A stretch of 39,078 nucleotides of DNA from a bacterium (lineage in GTDB: Bacteria > Patescibacteriota > Patescibacteriia > Patescibacteriales > GWC2-42-12). Shown here piece by piece: positions 1 through 8,825 of the stretch (within the stretch, counting starts at the first letter, position 1; each line of letters opens with the position of its first letter). The notes beneath the pieces are model-generated. The model made no database searches. It was not told the origin of the DNA and was given only the letters and a program-made list of their open reading frames with translations. The DNA lies in the NCBI GenBank assembly GCA_030649205.1, contig JAUSGE010000021.1, forward strand, positions 1 through 39,078, written 5' to 3'. Made by a program: the position numbers and the translations under genes.

Positions 1-1
1 T

Positions 2-3000
2 GGAGCATTGGATAACAAGCATTGGTTTATGGAAAATAATGCGGGTGTATTGAGTTTTGGCACAACTACTGACGCTTTGGCAGTTTCAGGGACTAGGGCT
101 CTGACAATTTTAAATAACGGCAACGTCGGCATCGGGACGACCACGCCATCTGCCAACTTAACCGTGGCTGGTAGCTTCTATTTGCTCGGCGGTTCAGGCG
201 ACGCTAACGGGATAAATGGATTGGACATTGGCGACGCTATGTTTATTCAACAGTATTTGGCAGGCACAAGGCAATTATCCCAAAGCCAATATGCTAACGC
301 AGATATAAACGGCGATGGCCGGGTTAATAGACTTGATGCGGAATTAATCAGTAAAATACTCAGTAAAATACCCAGTGAAACCATAACTTTAGATGACGCG
401 CAATATGGTCTGGGCAAACTTAAGGCCAATCAAGCGGTTAATTATAACTATAACGGCAATGTGGGCTTGAGCGTGGCCGATCCGCAAGCTAGATTGGATT
501 TTGGGCAATTACCAGCTTCCACCGAAGGGATAAGAATTAAAATTGGCGCTTCTACTCCTTTTTCTCCCTTGGCCATTATTGACGCCAGCGGCAATGATGT
601 ATTCAGAGTTAAGGAAGACGGCAGTGTTATAGCTACCAGCAGCGTTTATGCCGGCAATTTAAAAATTCAGTCCAGCATCCAAAATAGCATCGCTCAATTT
701 ATAAACACTGATAAGGGCAGAGGCTGGGGAATGTTTGTTAACGCCGGCGGCTCGGATGCGGATCAAAAATATTATGTTGCCTTGTTCAGGGATGGAAACA
801 ACAATGACAGGTTTAAAATATTAGCTAATGGCGATGTTATTGTTAATAAACTAGCATTAGCCGGCGGCGGCAACCGCTGTGTTTATGTTACTGACACGGG
901 AGTTTTATCGGCCAAATCTTCGGATTGCGGCACGGCCAGCGGTTCTAGCCAATGGACCACTGCGGGCAGTGATATTTATTACGATAGCGGCAATGTTGGC
1001 ATCGGCACGACTGACCCGGCGAGAAAATTTCACCTAGCCGGCTTGAGCTATAGTGCGGCTTTAAACGATAGTAACGCCCTGATTACCTCAACTGACGATC
1101 CGGCGGCTGACCTTGGCGGGTCGCTGGGTTTGGGCGGCAAATATAAAACCGCCGATGATCCAATCGCCTTCGCCACGATTTACGGCCGCAAAGAAAACGC
1201 CACGGCCGGCGATGTAAGCGGCTATTTGGCGTTCGCGCTAAGAGATAATTCAGCCGCGCCATATAATTTTGAGCGCTTGAGAATTACCAGTTCCGGCAAT
1301 GTGGGCATTGGCACGACCAATCCGCAAGGCGATTTGGTAGTGGCCGGCGGCGGCGCTTCTTATTTTCAGGGCGGAGTCAATATGGGCGCTGTTTGGAACG
1401 GCAGCAGTTTTAATTTTAAGCAACTGGCCGATGACAGCCAAAATATTATTTATGGGGCGGCTAATAGCGGCTCAAATTTCGGCAATTTACTAAAATTGGA
1501 AAGATGCTCTAACGGCGCAAATCCGAGTTGCACCAGCCAATTTACAGTCAGTAATAACGGCCATTTGTCAATTGGCGCGTCCGCACCTTTGTCTAATTTC
1601 GGCTTATATATGTATCTTGGTGATTTGAAGAATAATCAATCAGGTAATGCTACCATCGTAAAAATTGGCGCGCAAATTAGCGCCGACTCTGATTATGCTA
1701 GTTTAGAAGGCATGTCTTTATCGCCTTCTTTTTATAATATTGACAGTCATCTTGGAGTAAATGTTTATGGTTTGCGCATTATCAGCAGTAATGGTCAAGG
1801 TGCAGTGGCCAACGCTTATGCCATTTATACCGACGCGCCTTCTATCGGCGCTAATAACTGGGCGATCTATTCGGCCTCGGGCAATAATTATTTTGGCGGC
1901 AGTGTTACATTGGACAGTTTAAAAGGCACTGGTGGCAGCCGCTGTGTTTACGTTACTGACACGGGAGTCTTGTCGGCTAAGGACGCTGATTGCGGATCAG
2001 GCGGCGGCGCGGAGGTTGATGGCATTATCGGCAATGAAGTAACCGATGCGGCTAACGCGACTTTAACCCGAAGCGGCGCGGGCACGGCCGCTGATCCTTA
2101 TAAGCTGGCGCTTAATTTAGGCAATGCTAACAACTGGACCAGTACGCAAACATTTTCCAATGCCAATAGCGTAATCATCTCCGGCACCGGCACCGGCTTG
2201 TCTTTTACCCAGACCGGTAATGCGGCCGCTTTCATTGATTCCAATAAAGGCGTTCAATTAAGAATTGACACTGATGATGCTACGGACAATGTTAATGACT
2301 CGGCTAATTTTATAATTGTGAACGGCGCTAATAATTTAGTTTGGTCAATGGACGAAAGCGGCATTTTACAAACAGGCAGTATCCCCTGGGGGAGAATCAC
2401 CGACTTTGCCGGCGATGCCAATGCGAGCGACGACATCACCAGTTTAAGTGTTACGGCGCCTTTATCTGTTTCAGGCACGGGCAATTCCCGAACCGTGGCC
2501 ATCTCCGGCACCGGCTGTACCAATGGCCAGGTATTAAAATGGAACGGCTCAAGCTGGGCTTGCGCTGACGATACTGACACCAACACGATCTATGGTGTTT
2601 TAACTAATCAAGGCTTAAGATTATCCGGCATCAATTTTGGTTTGACTAATGCCTGCGGCAACAATCAGCTGCTAAAATGGAACGGCTCAAGCTGGGCTTG
2701 CGCCGACGATAATACCGGCGCCGCGAGCGGAGTAAGGACAAAAAGAATATTTGTAACCTCAACTTCTTATACCGGCAGTTTGGGCGGTTTAGCCGGAGCC
2801 GATGCCAAATGCCAAGCCCGCGCCACGGTCGGAGGATTAACCGGAACCTGGAAAGCATTAATGTCTGATAACACCACTAATGCTAAAGATCGGTTGGGCA
2901 CGGCCTGGGATTTGCTGGCTGACATTCTGGGCATGCCGTTAATCAGCCGCGCTTCTATCTGGGATACTACGAGCGGATATAATGTTTTGAATTTTTATTT

Positions 3001-3226
3001 TTATACAACCGAATTAGGAACCAAAAGCGGTGCCAGCTTCGGAGTTTGGACCGGCACTGATTCATCGGGCAATAAAACTACATTTAATTGCCAGAATTGG
3101 AGCAGTAATTATTATTTGAATTATAGCACCACGGGCAGAATCGGCGATTTAGATTACAAATGGATTAATAATCAGAGCAACGCTGTTTGCAACGCAAATT
3201 ATTATTTATATTGTTTTGAACAATAA
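2..3226 (+). CDS. Fibre-like surface protein with dockerin and DUF1554-like C-terminus (5' end outside window)
   Basis: The frame is open from base 2, so the true start lies upstream; at least 1,074 residues are present. The body repeats NGNVGIGTTxP-type segments, also found in phage tail-fibre-like and CPR surface proteins, plus duplicated modules RCVYVTDTGVLSAK (near 875 and 1940) and LKWNGSSWACADD (30 identical bases at 2536-2565 and 2674-2703). Counting from the TTG at base 8, residues 64-84 and 96-118 form a dockerin type I pair (GDANGINGLD and ADINGDGRVNRLD, calcium-loop-like). From about residue 911 to the end is a Cys- and Trp-rich domain starting TKRIFVTSTSYTGSLGGLAG, resembling DUF1554/endostatin-like domains. 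No membrane segment is visible in the part present. A role as a secreted adhesin or fibre is inferred. It is followed closely by trpS, with which it is unlikely to be functionally linked. Confidence 0.8.
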   Translation, partial: GALDNKHWFMENNAGVLSFGTTTDALAVSGTRALTILNNGNVGIGTTTPSANLTVAGSFYLLGGSGDANGINGLDIGDAMFIQQYLAGTRQLSQSQYANADINGDGRVNRLDAELISKILSKIPSETITLDDAQYGLGKLKANQAVNYNYNGNVGLSVADPQARLDFGQLPASTEGIRIKIGASTPFSPLAIIDASGNDVFRVKEDGSVIATSSVYAGNLKIQSSIQNSIAQFINTDKGRGWGMFVNAGGSDADQKYYVALFRDGNNNDRFKILANGDVIVNKLALAGGGNRCVYVTDTGVLSAKSSDCGTASGSSQWTTAGSDIYYDSGNVGIGTTDPARKFHLAGLSYSAALNDSNALITSTDDPAADLGGSLGLGGKYKTADDPIAFATIYGRKENATAGDVSGYLAFALRDNSAAPYNFERLRITSSGNVGIGTTNPQGDLVVAGGGASYFQGGVNMGAVWNGSSFNFKQLADDSQNIIYGAANSGSNFGNLLKLERCSNGANPSCTSQFTVSNNGHLSIGASAPLSNFGLYMYLGDLKNNQSGNATIVKIGAQISADSDYASLEGMSLSPSFYNIDSHLGVNVYGLRIISSNGQGAVANAYAIYTDAPSIGANNWAIYSASGNNYFGGSVTLDSLKGTGGSRCVYVTDTGVLSAKDADCGSGGGAEVDGIIGNEVTDAANATLTRSGAGTAADPYKLALNLGNANNWTSTQTFSNANSVIISGTGTGLSFTQTGNAAAFIDSNKGVQLRIDTDDATDNVNDSANFIIVNGANNLVWSMDESGILQTGSIPWGRITDFAGDANASDDITSLSVTAPLSVSGTGNSRTVAISGTGCTNGQVLKWNGSSWACADDTDTNTIYGVLTNQGLRLSGINFGLTNACGNNQLLKWNGSSWACADDNTGAASGVRTKRIFVTSTSYTGSLGGLAGADAKCQARATVGGLTGTWKALMSDNTTNAKDRLGTAWDLLADILGMPLISRASIWDTTSGYNVLNFYFYTTELGTKSGASFGVWTGTDSSGNKTTFNCQNWSSNYYLNYSTTGRIGDLDYKWINNQSNAVCNANYYLYCFEQ

Positions 3227-3237
3227 TTTTTTTAATT

Positions 3238-4236
3238 ATGATCACGAATAAACCAACGGTTTTTTCCGGCATCCAGCCGTCAGGCATTCTGCATGTCGGC
3301 AATTATTTGGGCGCCCTGACCCAATGGGTGGATCTGCAGGATCAATCCGACTGTATTTTTTGCGTGGTGGATTACCATGCCATTACGGTCAGGCAGGAAC
3401 CGGCCAAACTGGGCCGGCAAATTTTGGATACGGTAAAAATTTATCTGGCCTCTGGCATCAATCCGGCCAAGTCTGTGATTTTTCAGCAGTCGGACATTTC
3501 GGCTCACACTGAATTGGCCTGGATTTTAAATTGTATCGCTCGGATTGCTGACTTAAACAAAATGACGCAATTTAAAGAAAAGGGCGCGAGCAAGGAATCG
3601 GTTAGCGTCGGCCTGTACGACTATCCGGTGTTAATGGCCGCTGATATTTTGCTCTACCAGACCGATATCGTGCCGGTGGGCGAGGATCAGGTTCAGCACG
3701 TTGAGCTGGCCCGGACTTTGGCGCAGAGGTTTAACCGCGATTATGGGCAGGTTTTTAAAATTCCGCAAGCGGTAATTAAAAAACAAGGCGCGCGCATTAT
3801 GGGTTTGGACGACCCGGCAAAAAAAATGAGCAAGAGCGCCAGCTCGCCGAACAATTATATTGCCCTGACCGACGCGCCGGAAGCCGCGGCTAAAAAGATT
3901 ATGCGGGCGGTTACGGATTCAGGCTCGGAAATAATATATGAGCCGAAAAAAAAGCCGGCTATCTCTAATCTGCTTGTAACGTTTTCCCTGCTGAATGGTA
4001 TTAATATACATGAGCTGGAGACGCGCTATCGTAACAAGGGTTACGGCGAATTTAAAAAAGATTTAGCCCAAGAGGTTAAGGCCTTTTTAATTGAATTTCA
4101 GCTAAAATACAATAGTTTTTCCGATGACGAGGTGAAGCGGATTTTACAAGACGGCGCGGCTAAAATCTTGCCCGTAGCTGAACAGACTTTAAAAAAAGTT
4201 AAAAATAAGTTAGGAATTTTAATTTTGTCATCTTGA
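3238..4236 (+). CDS. trpS: Tryptophanyl-tRNA synthetase
   Basis: Charges tRNA-Trp with tryptophan using ATP; cytoplasmic class Ic synthetase. The 332-residue length is typical of bacterial TrpRS. The HIGH-like signature is PSGILHVGNYLGAL (residues 14-27) and the KMSKS loop is KKMSKS near residues 194-199, preceded by GLDDP. The start ATG is 11 bases after the stop of the upstream gene and has no SD site. The last residues (LSS) and the TGA stop come from the first bases of a dispersed repeat (GTCATCTTGAG at 4227), so the native C-terminus was probably replaced when the repeat arrived. All catalytic motifs precede that point. Confidence 0.95.
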   Translation: MITNKPTVFSGIQPSGILHVGNYLGALTQWVDLQDQSDCIFCVVDYHAITVRQEPAKLGRQILDTVKIYLASGINPAKSVIFQQSDISAHTELAWILNCIARIADLNKMTQFKEKGASKESVSVGLYDYPVLMAADILLYQTDIVPVGEDQVQHVELARTLAQRFNRDYGQVFKIPQAVIKKQGARIMGLDDPAKKMSKSASSPNNYIALTDAPEAAAKKIMRAVTDSGSEIIYEPKKKPAISNLLVTFSLLNGINIHELETRYRNKGYGEFKKDLAQEVKAFLIEFQLKYNSFSDDEVKRILQDGAAKILPVAEQTLKKVKNKLGILILSS

Positions 4237-4333
4237 GCGGAGCGAAAGATCTATAATAGGCTGGTTAAGAAAAAAGACATTTTATTTTCTTCCGATATAT
4301 TAAAGATCTTTCGGCCTGCGGCCTCAAGATGAC
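4227..4333 (+). repeat. MITE-like dispersed repeat with GTCATCTTGAG terminal inverted repeats
   Basis: Starts GTCATCTTGAG (4227-4237) and ends CTCAAGATGAC (4323-4333). Inner arms CGAAAGATCT and AGATCTTTCG also pair. The left end overlaps the trpS stop codon. A related copy lies at 12148-12238. Confidence 0.8.
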
Positions 4334-4347
4334 AAATCCATAATTTA

Positions 4348-4353
4348 TATAAT
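4348..4353 (+). promoter_or_regulatory. -10 box of a probably leaderless gdhA promoter
   Basis: TATAAT is followed after only 5 bases by the gdhA ATG, so transcription should begin at or next to the start codon. No good -35 is visible; the end of the dispersed repeat occupies that position. Confidence 0.5.
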
Positions 4354-4358
4354 GATTT

Positions 4359-5600
4359 ATGCAAAATCAATTTACCGGGGTTATCAATCAATTGAACAAG
4401 ACCTGTAAAATCATTAAGATTGAGCATGATGAATTGGAGATTCTAAGCCGGCCGGACCGGATTATAGAAGTGTCTCTGCCGGTGCTGATGGACAACGGCC
4501 GGATCAAAGTTTTTACCGGCTACCGCGTGCAATATAATAATATCCGCGGGCCGTACAAAGGCGGCATCCGTTTTCATCCGGATGTTAATCTGGATGAAGT
4601 CAAATCTTTGGCTTTTTGGATGACTATTAAATGCGCCGTGGCCGATATACCTTACGGCGGCGGCAAAGGCGGCGTGGCCGTGGATGTGAAAGAATTAAGC
4701 CAGGGCGAGCTGGAACGGCTGACCCGCGCCTATACCCGCGGCTTCGCGGATTTTATCGGGCCGTACCGCGACGTGCCGGCGCCGGATGTCTATACCACGC
4801 CGCAAATCATGGCTTGGCTGATGGACGAGTACAGCCACATCAAAGGCGAAAACACGCCGGCCGTGGTAACCGGCAAGCCGGTGGAAATCGGCGGCTCGCT
4901 CGGGCGCGACACGGCTACCAGTTTGGGCGGATTTTTTGTGTTTGAACAGGTGCTGTCCAAAATGTCCGGCATGGGCGGAAAAGATCAGTTAAGCATCGCG
5001 GTGCAGGGCTTCGGCAACGTGGGCATGAATTTCGCCCTGATCGCTTATCACGCCGGCTATAAAATCACGGCTGTGTCCGACTCGCGCGGCGGCATTTATG
5101 ATCCTGAAGGGCTGAATATTGAAGAGGTGCTGTCGCATAAGCAGACTGCGGGTTCAGTGGTTAATTTTAACGGTTTGGAAAATATCACAAACGAACAGCT
5201 CTTGGAATTGCCGGTTGATATCGTCGTGCCGGCGGCTTTGGAAAACGTGATCAACGAAGCCAACGCGGATAAAATCAAAGCTAAAATTATTCTGGAAATG
5301 GGCAATGGGCCAACCACGCCCGAAGCTGAAGCCGCGCTGTTAAAAAAAGGCGCGCTGATTGTGCCGGATGTTTTAGCCAATTCCGGCGGCGTGATCGTTT
5401 CCTACTTTGAATGGGTGCAGAACCTGCGGCATTATTACTGGGAGCAGGACAAGGTGGAAGCCAATCTGGAAAAGCAGGTTGTCAGAGCTTTTGAAAAAGT
5501 CTGGCAGGCCAAAGAAGGCAACGGCTGCGATATGCGCGTCGCGGCTTATACCGTGGCCGTGGAAAGGCTGGTTAAGGCCTTGAGTGTTCGAGGAATCTAA
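4359..5600 (+). CDS. gdhA: Glu/Leu/Phe/Val dehydrogenase family, probably glutamate dehydrogenase
   Basis: Interconverts glutamate and 2-oxoglutarate plus ammonia with NAD(P)H; cytoplasmic. The 413 residues match the hexameric GDH family. Visible signatures are KGGIRFHPDV, PYGGGKGG (about residues 97-104, substrate-binding loop), the PAPDVYTTPQ segment, the Rossmann glycine motif VQGFGNVG near residue 215, and ANSGGVIVSYFEWVQN toward the C-terminus, typical of GDH rather than leucine dehydrogenase. There is no SD; the ATG follows a TATAAT box directly. A single gene ending at a strong bidirectional terminator. Cofactor preference cannot be read with certainty. Confidence 0.92.
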   Translation: MQNQFTGVINQLNKTCKIIKIEHDELEILSRPDRIIEVSLPVLMDNGRIKVFTGYRVQYNNIRGPYKGGIRFHPDVNLDEVKSLAFWMTIKCAVADIPYGGGKGGVAVDVKELSQGELERLTRAYTRGFADFIGPYRDVPAPDVYTTPQIMAWLMDEYSHIKGENTPAVVTGKPVEIGGSLGRDTATSLGGFFVFEQVLSKMSGMGGKDQLSIAVQGFGNVGMNFALIAYHAGYKITAVSDSRGGIYDPEGLNIEEVLSHKQTAGSVVNFNGLENITNEQLLELPVDIVVPAALENVINEANADKIKAKIILEMGNGPTTPEAEAALLKKGALIVPDVLANSGGVIVSYFEWVQNLRHYYWEQDKVEANLEKQVVRAFEKVWQAKEGNGCDMRVAAYTVAVERLVKALSVRGI

Positions 5601-5607
5601 TCTTATT

Positions 5608-5640
5608 GTCATTCCGGCCTTGAGCCGGAATCCAGAATTC
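5608..5640 (+). repeat. Short dispersed palindrome (GTCATTCC...GGAATCCAGAA family)
   Basis: GTCATTCCGGCC, a short loop, then GCCGGAATCCAGAATTC, 7 bases after the gdhA stop. The same family occurs at 14541-14570, 34391-34419 and, truncated, at 16376-16392. Confidence 0.7.
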
Positions 5641-5685
5641 GCAGGACTGAACTTGAAATATAGTCTATTGAGTCGCTCCGCCAGC

Positions 5686-5869
5686 GGCGATTTTTAAATT
5701 GTATTTAACGCTCGCCAGAGAAAAATTTAGGAATTTACGGCAATAATTTCTAACAAAATTTTCAACTCGCCTATGCGGCTTATACAGGAAAATTTTGTAA
5801 ATAAATTTTGCCATAAATTTTAGCCTAAATTTTTCCATGCTTGCTTATAAATGCAATTTAAAAATCGCC
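5686..5869. repeat. 184-base imperfect inverted repeat (long hairpin) in a 368-base gene-free gap
   Basis: The outer arms GGCGATTTTTAAATTG and CAATTTAAAAATCGCC pair and extend to about 22 positions. Further in, GAAAAATTTAGG (5719-5730) pairs with CCTAAATTTTTC (5824-5835), and ACAAAATTTTC (5753-5763) with GAAAATTTTGT (5788-5798) around a 24-base loop. No ORF lies inside. It could be a miniature element or a folded RNA; no second copy is in the window. Together with the repeat at 5608 and the terminator at 5905 it accounts for the gap between gdhA and the mutase. Confidence 0.7.
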
Positions 5870-5904
5870 TGCCCATATAAATAATAAAATATTTGAGCAA
5901 AGAA

Positions 5905-5934
5905 AAAGGCCGGGAATTAATTTTCCCGGCCTTT
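5905..5934. terminator. Bidirectional rho-independent terminator
   Basis: A 12-bp stem (AAAGGCCGGGAA / TTCCCGGCCTTT) with a 6-base loop, A-rich before and T-ending after. It lies between converging gdhA (+) and the mutase (-) and can serve both. Confidence 0.85.
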
Positions 5935-5968
5935 AGCAGATGAGAGAAAAAACCATTAATTACTGAAT

Positions 5969-7390
5969 TTACTTTAAACTTTCCACATTAACTCCGTAGC
6001 CCCAATCAATTTCGCTGTATTCATGAAGCAAATTATTGATGTAAGTTTTCAGCTCATTATATTTGTCTGGCGTTGATGCTTCAAATTTAATGGTTAAATA
6101 CGGGCCATTTTGCGAATAGCGGACTACAAACATGGAGTCCGCCATATCCAGCCTGACGCCGTCTCCGGCGCGTTCATCATCAATCACCTCGGCCTGCGGA
6201 TAATCAGCTCTTAGTTTAATAGCGACTTTTTTCATCAGGCCGACCTTGATTTCGTCGGCGCAGCCAATTTTTATTTCCGGGCTGGAAATATATTGGGGCA
6301 GGCCGGAAACCGCCCGAGCCAAAGTTTGGCCGGTGCTTGATAAATAATGGAGCAGGCTTAATGTGGTATATAAACCATCGTCATGGTTAAAAAAGTCGGC
6401 AGAGAAAAAGAAATGGCCGGACAGTTCTCCGATGAAGGCGGCTTTAACTTCTTGATTTTTCTTTTTTAAAAATGAATGGCCGGTACGCCACATGAACGGT
6501 TCACCGCCATATTGTTTTATTGTGTCCGGCACGACTTTTGAGCATAAAGTATTAAACATAATTTTGGCGCCCGGGTGGCCGTTTAAAACATCAATCGCAA
6601 ACAGCGCCAAAAGAACATCGTTCCAAACAATGCCGCCATTATTATCCACTATGCCGATGCGATCGCCGTCAGCGTCATAAGAAAAACCAATATCGGCTTT
6701 TTCCGACAGTACTTTTTCGCTTAATCTTTCTGCCACCGTGGTTTCGGTCGGATCAGGAGTGCCCATCGGAAAAGACGGATCAAGCCGGCAGTTGCTTTCT
6801 ATGACTTCACAGCCGGCTTGGCGTAAAAGTTCGGGCGCGATCACGCCGGCCGTGGCGCAACTCGCTTCCACCACCACCCTAAATTTTTTGTTAAGCGGTA
6901 GACGCTTTAGAATATCAGCAAAATAATTTGGCCTAATATTCTGTTCCATGTTTAATCCTAGCTTTTCTCCCTGTTCATAATCTTCTTGTTCTACCATGCG
7001 GCGCAATTCTTGAATTCCGTCTGATACTAAAGTTTCCGAATAATCAATGGCGAATTTGACGCCGTTGTATTCAGCCGGGTTATGAGAGGCGGTGATGTAA
7101 GCGCCTCCGGAAATATTTAAATAATATTGCGCCCAATAAAATGTGCCGACTAAATTTAAGCCGATATCAACCGTATCAACGCCGGCCCAGTTAAGGCCGC
7201 GAGTTATAGCTTGGCTGTATGCTAAACTGGCAGCGCGCGAGTCATAGCCGATAAGAGCCTTGGTTATGCCGTGACGCTTTAGATAAGTTCCATGGGCCTT
7301 GCCTAAATGCTCCATTATTTCCGGATTTAAATCTTTATTTACTACTCCGCGTAAATCATAACCACGGAAAATGTGAGGATTGATTTGCAT
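5969..7390 (-). CDS. manB: Phosphomannomutase/phosphoglucomutase
   Basis: Moves phosphate between C6 and C1 of mannose or glucose, feeding sugar-nucleotide and envelope polysaccharide synthesis. The 473-residue alpha-D-phosphohexomutase has its four signatures: the phosphoserine loop TASHNPAEYNG (Ser102), the Mg loop DADGDRIG (Asp239, 241, 243), the sugar loop GELSGHFFF, and a C-terminal phosphate-binding region around VRYSQNGPYLTIKFEA. FRGYDLRG near the N-terminus fits the bifunctional PMM/PGM (AlgC/ManB) class. No SD is visible. It is read in the same direction as the bactofilin-like gene, 49 bases downstream of it, with a dispersed palindrome in between, so co-transcription is possible. 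The exact sugar preference is not certain. Confidence 0.92.
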   Translation of the reverse strand: MQINPHIFRGYDLRGVVNKDLNPEIMEHLGKAHGTYLKRHGITKALIGYDSRAASLAYSQAITRGLNWAGVDTVDIGLNLVGTFYWAQYYLNISGGAYITASHNPAEYNGVKFAIDYSETLVSDGIQELRRMVEQEDYEQGEKLGLNMEQNIRPNYFADILKRLPLNKKFRVVVEASCATAGVIAPELLRQAGCEVIESNCRLDPSFPMGTPDPTETTVAERLSEKVLSEKADIGFSYDADGDRIGIVDNNGGIVWNDVLLALFAIDVLNGHPGAKIMFNTLCSKVVPDTIKQYGGEPFMWRTGHSFLKKKNQEVKAAFIGELSGHFFFSADFFNHDDGLYTTLSLLHYLSSTGQTLARAVSGLPQYISSPEIKIGCADEIKVGLMKKVAIKLRADYPQAEVIDDERAGDGVRLDMADSMFVVRYSQNGPYLTIKFEASTPDKYNELKTYINNLLHEYSEIDWGYGVNVESLK

Positions 7391-7409
7391 AAAATTTATT
7401 AATTTTTTC

Positions 7410-7460
7410 CGCCTGGCTTTAGCCGGAGTTAAAGGCCGACTAAAGTCGGGCAGAAATAAA
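7410..7460. repeat. Dispersed hairpin repeat pair overlapping a stop codon
   Basis: Two small palindromes, GGCT-TT-AGCC (7415-7424) and CCGACT-AA-AGTCGG (7436-7449), followed by GCAGAAATAAA. This is the same family as the tandem array at 8671 and the single copy at 29943. Read on the minus strand it supplies the last residues (SARL) and the TAG stop of the bactofilin-like gene. Confidence 0.7.
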
Positions 7461-8576
7461 AATACCGCCCAACCCCCAGAGCATGGCCAGAAGGGAAACC
7501 GGCCAGCCGATGATGGGCAGGGCGAAAATTAAATATGAGACGATTATGCCCAGGATCATGGCCAGAGTCAAGGAGTCTTTTTGCTTGGGCAGGAAGTTAT
7601 TTAACAGGCTGCGGCCGATTAAAATGCCGACCAAAATTTTGCTCAAATATAAAGCGATTAGCCAGAGCATCAAGAGAATTAGGGACAGGGGAATGCCGAT
7701 AATCGTGATGAGCAGGATGATGGCGATAATGGGCGTGAGCAATAAGGCTAAAATTCCCCAGCCTAAACTGGCGCCGACGCGGTTTAACATTAAGTCGGTA
7801 ATTTTTAAAATCTGTTCGCGCCAGAAACTGATTAAGACCAGACCGATCACCAGGGCGGAAAAAATTCCGATTAACTTGCCCCACCACCAGGCTAAATCAG
7901 TAAAATCAGATTTGGCCGAGGCTATTTTTGGCAGGTTGCGCGTGGTCTGGCCTTTGATAACCGCGCCGCTGGCAATTTGCGCCTCCTGGTTGGCCGTGTA
8001 GATAACATCGCCGTTGATTTTGGCCGTATTGGCGATAATCAGCGGGTTGGCTTTTTGGTTAGTTTGGTTGCTGAATTTAAGGCGCACATTTTTTCCAATT
8101 TGTCCGGCGATAGCGGCTTGGCCCAGCTGGCCGTATAAATCCCGGCCGATACTGCCTTGCAGATTAAAATTATTGCCATAAGCCGTTAAATCCCAGCCAA
8201 TAGTGGAGCTGGCCGAGGTGGTAAAAGAGTTGCCAAAGATCATGGCGTTGCGCGCCACTTGGCCGCTTAAATTAATGGCGTTGCCGGCTAAGCGCAAACT
8301 GCCGCCGACTTGGCCGCTGACATTAATGGACTGTCCGCCGCAGATTATGTCCCCATCTACCTGGCCGTTGATGTTTATGGCTTGGCCGGCGCAGATAATG
8401 TCGCCGGTAACTCTGCCGTCAATGGTTAAATTGGCTCCGGCCGCGTAAAGGTTGCCTTCAATAACTTGGTCTTTAGACACATAGATTGAGTCGCCGTTTT
8501 TTACGCTGTAGGCCGACGCGGCCAAGGGCAGAAACAGAACCGCTAGACAGGCCAGCAAAAGGGTTGTTTTTTTCAT
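7440..8576 (-). CDS. Bactofilin-like polymer-forming envelope protein with C-terminal membrane domain
   Basis: 378 residues. Residues 1-22 form a clear Sec signal peptide (positive N-terminus, Leu/Ala core, AASA cleavage site). Residues about 27-205 are a beta-solenoid of short repeats such as INGQVDGDIICGGQ and INVSGQVGGSLRLAG, characteristic of the polymer-forming cytoskeletal (bactofilin) fold. From about 225 to the end are four or more hydrophobic helices. The solenoid is therefore probably outside the membrane, unlike cytoplasmic bactofilins. The last residues come from a dispersed repeat. No SD is seen at the ATG. A structural role at the cell envelope is inferred. Confidence 0.75.
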   Translation of the reverse strand: MKKTTLLLACLAVLFLPLAASAYSVKNGDSIYVSKDQVIEGNLYAAGANLTIDGRVTGDIICAGQAININGQVDGDIICGGQSINVSGQVGGSLRLAGNAINLSGQVARNAMIFGNSFTTSASSTIGWDLTAYGNNFNLQGSIGRDLYGQLGQAAIAGQIGKNVRLKFSNQTNQKANPLIIANTAKINGDVIYTANQEAQIASGAVIKGQTTRNLPKIASAKSDFTDLAWWWGKLIGIFSALVIGLVLISFWREQILKITDLMLNRVGASLGWGILALLLTPIIAIILLITIIGIPLSLILLMLWLIALYLSKILVGILIGRSLLNNFLPKQKDSLTLAMILGIIVSYLIFALPIIGWPVSLLAMLWGLGGIFISARL

Positions 8577-8585
8577 AGATTTATG

Positions 8586-8600
8586 GTAGTTATTAACTAC
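8586..8600. promoter_or_regulatory. Perfect 15-base palindrome upstream of the bactofilin-like gene (possible operator)
   Basis: GTAGTTA-T-TAACTAC, 10 bases upstream of the minus-strand ATG. The position would suit a regulator site, but no matching regulator gene is nearby and chance is possible in AT-rich DNA. Confidence 0.3.
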
Positions 8601-8670
8601 ATAATATTCGGGCTAATTTACTATTTATACTTTTTTTATTTATTTCTACCTGGCTTTAGCCAGAGTTACT

Positions 8671-8795
8671 TAACGCCGGCTGAAGCCGGGTAGAAATAAT
8701 GCTTAACGCCAGTTGAAGCCGGGCAGAAAGAGAAAATAACGCCAGTTGAAGCCGGGCAGAAAGAGAAAATAACGCCAGTTGAAGCCGGGCAGAAA
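8671..8795. repeat. Tandem array of four 33-base repeats
   Basis: Units begin TAACGCC at 8671, 8704, 8737 and 8770, exactly 33 bases apart. Units 2 and 3 are identical. Each has the core GCCxGxTGAAGCCGGG followed by AGAAA. Unit 1 keeps a perfect CCGGCT-GA-AGCCGG palindrome. A related half unit (CTGGCTTTAGCCAGAG) sits just before at 8650. There are no unique spacers, so it is not CRISPR. It lies between the divergent bactofilin-like gene and elp3. Confidence 0.9.
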
Positions 8796-8825
8796 AGAAT
8801 ATTAATAATATCATAGCATTTTTTT

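Noticed and set aside
7483-8001. Long plus-strand ORF opposite the bactofilin-like gene
   Set aside because: Shadow of a gene with a clear signal peptide, solenoid and membrane helices; no SD and no recognisable domain.
8671-8795. CRISPR array
   Set aside because: The repeats are directly tandem at 33 bases with no unique spacers, and no cas genes are near.
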